DNA of 64,000 nt from Luteimonas colneyensis (GTDB taxonomy: Bacteria; Pseudomonadota; Gammaproteobacteria; Xanthomonadales; Xanthomonadaceae): the NCBI RefSeq assembly GCF_014836665.1, contig NZ_JACSQJ010000004.1:124001-188000 (forward strand). Direction: 5' to 3'. The notes beneath the pieces were generated by a model that saw only the letters and a program-made list of their open reading frames with translations, was not told the DNA's origin and did not search any database. The translations under genes and the position numbers were made by a program. Shown one piece after another: positions 62,953-64,000 of the stretch. Every line of letters begins with the position of its first letter. Position 1 is the first letter of the stretch.

Positions 62953-63393
62953 TCAGGAGCGCAGCAGGAAGGTGACCGGTCCGTCGTTGGTCAGGCTCAC
63001 GGACATATGGGCACCGAAGCGCCCGGTTTCCACCCCCCCGGGGTGCAGGGCGCGGCACTCCTCCACCAGGGCGCTGAACGTGCGTTCAGCCTCGGCGGGT
63101 GCCGCGGCGGTGCTGAAGCCCGGCCGAAGCCCGGAACGGGTATCGGCCGCCAGCGTGAACTGGCTCACCAGGAGCAGGCTGCCGCCGGTGTCGGCCAGCG
63201 AACGGTTCATCCGGCCTTCGTCGTCGCCGAAGACCCGGTAGGCGAGCAGCCGCCGGGCCATCCGCGCGACTTCGGCGGCGCCGTCGCCGGGCTCGATGCC
63301 CGCCAGCACCAGCAGGCCAGGGCCGATGGCGCCCACGACGTCGCCGTCGACCTCGACGCTGGCGCGGCTCACGCGCTGGAGCAACAGGAGCAT
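62953..63393 (-). CDS. dtd: D-aminoacyl-tRNA deacylase
   Basis: Homodimeric proofreading enzyme that hydrolyses D-aminoacyl-tRNA (and Gly-tRNA-Ala). The 146-residue protein has the family pair SQFTLAAD (with the cross-subunit SQxxL motif) and TNDGPVTF (NxGPVT motif), plus FGDDEGRMNRSLADTGG. The ATG of MLLLLQRVSRA has GAGGA upstream. Immediately upstream of rpoD. Confidence 0.93.
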   Translation of the reverse strand: MLLLLQRVSRASVEVDGDVVGAIGPGLLVLAGIEPGDGAAEVARMARRLLAYRVFGDDEGRMNRSLADTGGSLLLVSQFTLAADTRSGLRPGFSTAAAPAEAERTFSALVEECRALHPGGVETGRFGAHMSVSLTNDGPVTFLLRS

Positions 63394-63423
63394 GGCGATC
63401 CTCTGGGTGTCCGACCGGGCGGC

Positions 63424-63429
63424 TAGACT
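63424..63429 (+). promoter_or_regulatory. -10 box of a probably leaderless acyltransferase transcript
   Basis: TAGACT ends 7 nt before the ATG at 63437. The bases between, CTCGCGA, contain no ribosome-binding site. Confidence 0.4.
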
Positions 63430-63436
63430 CTCGCGA

Positions 63437-64000
63437 ATGACCGACCTCCTCGCAAGCCTGCTGCACGCCCTCGCGACCGCGATCGGGCGGCTGCCGTGGC
63501 CGCTCCAGCGCGGGCTGGGCAGCGCGCTCGGTGGCCTGGCCCGGCGCCTGGGCAGCCGCGAAAGCGTGGTCGCGCTGCGCAACCTGGAACTCGCGCTGCC
63601 CGAGCTGGACCCCGCCGCGCGGGACGCGCTGCACCGCGAGGTGATGCGCACCACCGGCCGCCAGGCGATCGAGACCCTGCGCCTGTGGACCCGCCCGCAC
63701 GCGGACAACCTCGCCCTGATCCGCGAGCGCCACGGCGAGGCGCTGTTCGACGCCGCGCTGGCGTCCGGCAAGGGGCTGATCGTGGCCGCGCCGCACCACG
63801 GCAACTGGGAGCTGCTCAACCAGTGGCTGGCCGCGCGCACGCCGCTGGCGATCCTCTACAAGCCGCCGGAGTCCAGGGTCGGCGAGGCCTTCCTGCGCCG
63901 CGTGCGCGCCGATGCCGACGCCGACCGCGTCACCCAGGTGCGCGCCGAGGGCCCCGGCATCCGCCAGCTGTTCAAGACCCTGAAGGACGGCGGCGTGGTC
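63437..64000 (+). CDS. lpxL: Lipid A biosynthesis acyltransferase (LpxL/HtrB family), 5' part
   Basis: The first 188 codons of a lauroyl/myristoyl-type acyltransferase that adds secondary acyl chains to lipid A; the gene continues beyond the right edge. The catalytic H-x4-E motif of the family is present in APHHGNWELLNQWL, followed by ILYKPPESRVGEAFLRRVRA, typical of LpxL/LpxM. The frame is open to the last base. It diverges from dtd, with a candidate -10 box 7 nt before the ATG. The symbol is a family-level call: acyl preference cannot be read. Confidence 0.85.
   Translation, partial: MTDLLASLLHALATAIGRLPWPLQRGLGSALGGLARRLGSRESVVALRNLELALPELDPAARDALHREVMRTTGRQAIETLRLWTRPHADNLALIRERHGEALFDAALASGKGLIVAAPHHGNWELLNQWLAARTPLAILYKPPESRVGEAFLRRVRADADADRVTQVRAEGPGIRQLFKTLKDGGVV

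Overview
The window looks like chromosomal core DNA of a high-GC gammaproteobacterium of the family Xanthomonadaceae (Lysobacter/Luteimonas/Stenotrophomonas-like). The reasons are the gene content and order (ybeD-lipB next to dacC-rlpA-mltB-rodA-mrdA-mreDCB; lptM-dapF-DUF484-xerC-hslVU; fabA-fabB and tRNA-Ile2 next to rpoD), the many predicted lipoproteins and secreted peptidases, and three copies of a GTAGGAGC-type palindromic repeat of the kind common in this family and in Pseudomonas. The genus is inference; there is no rRNA here.

Layout. 1-1.1 kb: a palindromic repeat, then lipB and ybeD (lipoate). 1.2-2.1 kb: a CsgG-like secreted protein. 2.1-11.8 kb: one nine-gene cell-shape and peptidoglycan block on the minus strand (dacC, rlpA, mltB, rodA, mrdA, mreD, mreC, mreB), most of it coupled by start/stop overlaps. 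12-16 kb: a PfkB kinase, a repeat, a lipoprotein and an M1 peptidase. 16-19.5 kb: ubiE, a yeast-type cytosine deaminase homologue, a dead hsdM fragment and two exported proteins. 19.7-26 kb: hslU, hslV, an amidohydrolase, xerC, DUF484, dapF, lptM and a DUF454 membrane protein. 26-30.5 kb: two large secreted S9 serine peptidases. 30.5-36.8 kb: small membrane and lipocalin genes, a WYL regulator, an FAD protein, an SLC13-type transporter, and a DUF481 gene behind a clear LacI-family-type operator. 36.8-41.3 kb: hemC, an AlgZ/AlgR-type two-component pair, a carboxylesterase and an unusual lipoprotein with a TonB C-terminal domain. 41.4-46.2 kb: osmoregulated glucan genes (opgH, opgG/D) and terC. 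46.3-53.1 kb: an RND efflux operon with a divergent TetR repressor and a visible operator. 53.1-58.1 kb: a redox cluster (YceI, pirin, cytochrome b561, YceI, pirin, old yellow enzyme). 58.2-64 kb: fabB, fabA, tRNA-Ile2, a small Ala-rich lipoprotein, rpoD, dtd, and the 5' part of an lpxL-type acyltransferase cut by the window edge.

Most genes are housekeeping, and I do not see a complete new defence, secretion or biosynthetic system. The more original observations are structural. Palindromic repeats supply the stop codon (and once 13 C-terminal codons) of three neighbouring genes. A set of genes has a -10 box 6-8 nt before the start codon and no Shine-Dalgarno sequence, which predicts leaderless mRNAs. 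A perfect GTGTAANCGNTTACAC operator lies between promoter and start codon of the DUF481 gene. Other points of interest are the vestige of a type I restriction system, the TonB-domain lipoprotein, and the compact YceI/b561/pirin cluster with an AT-rich palindromic control region.
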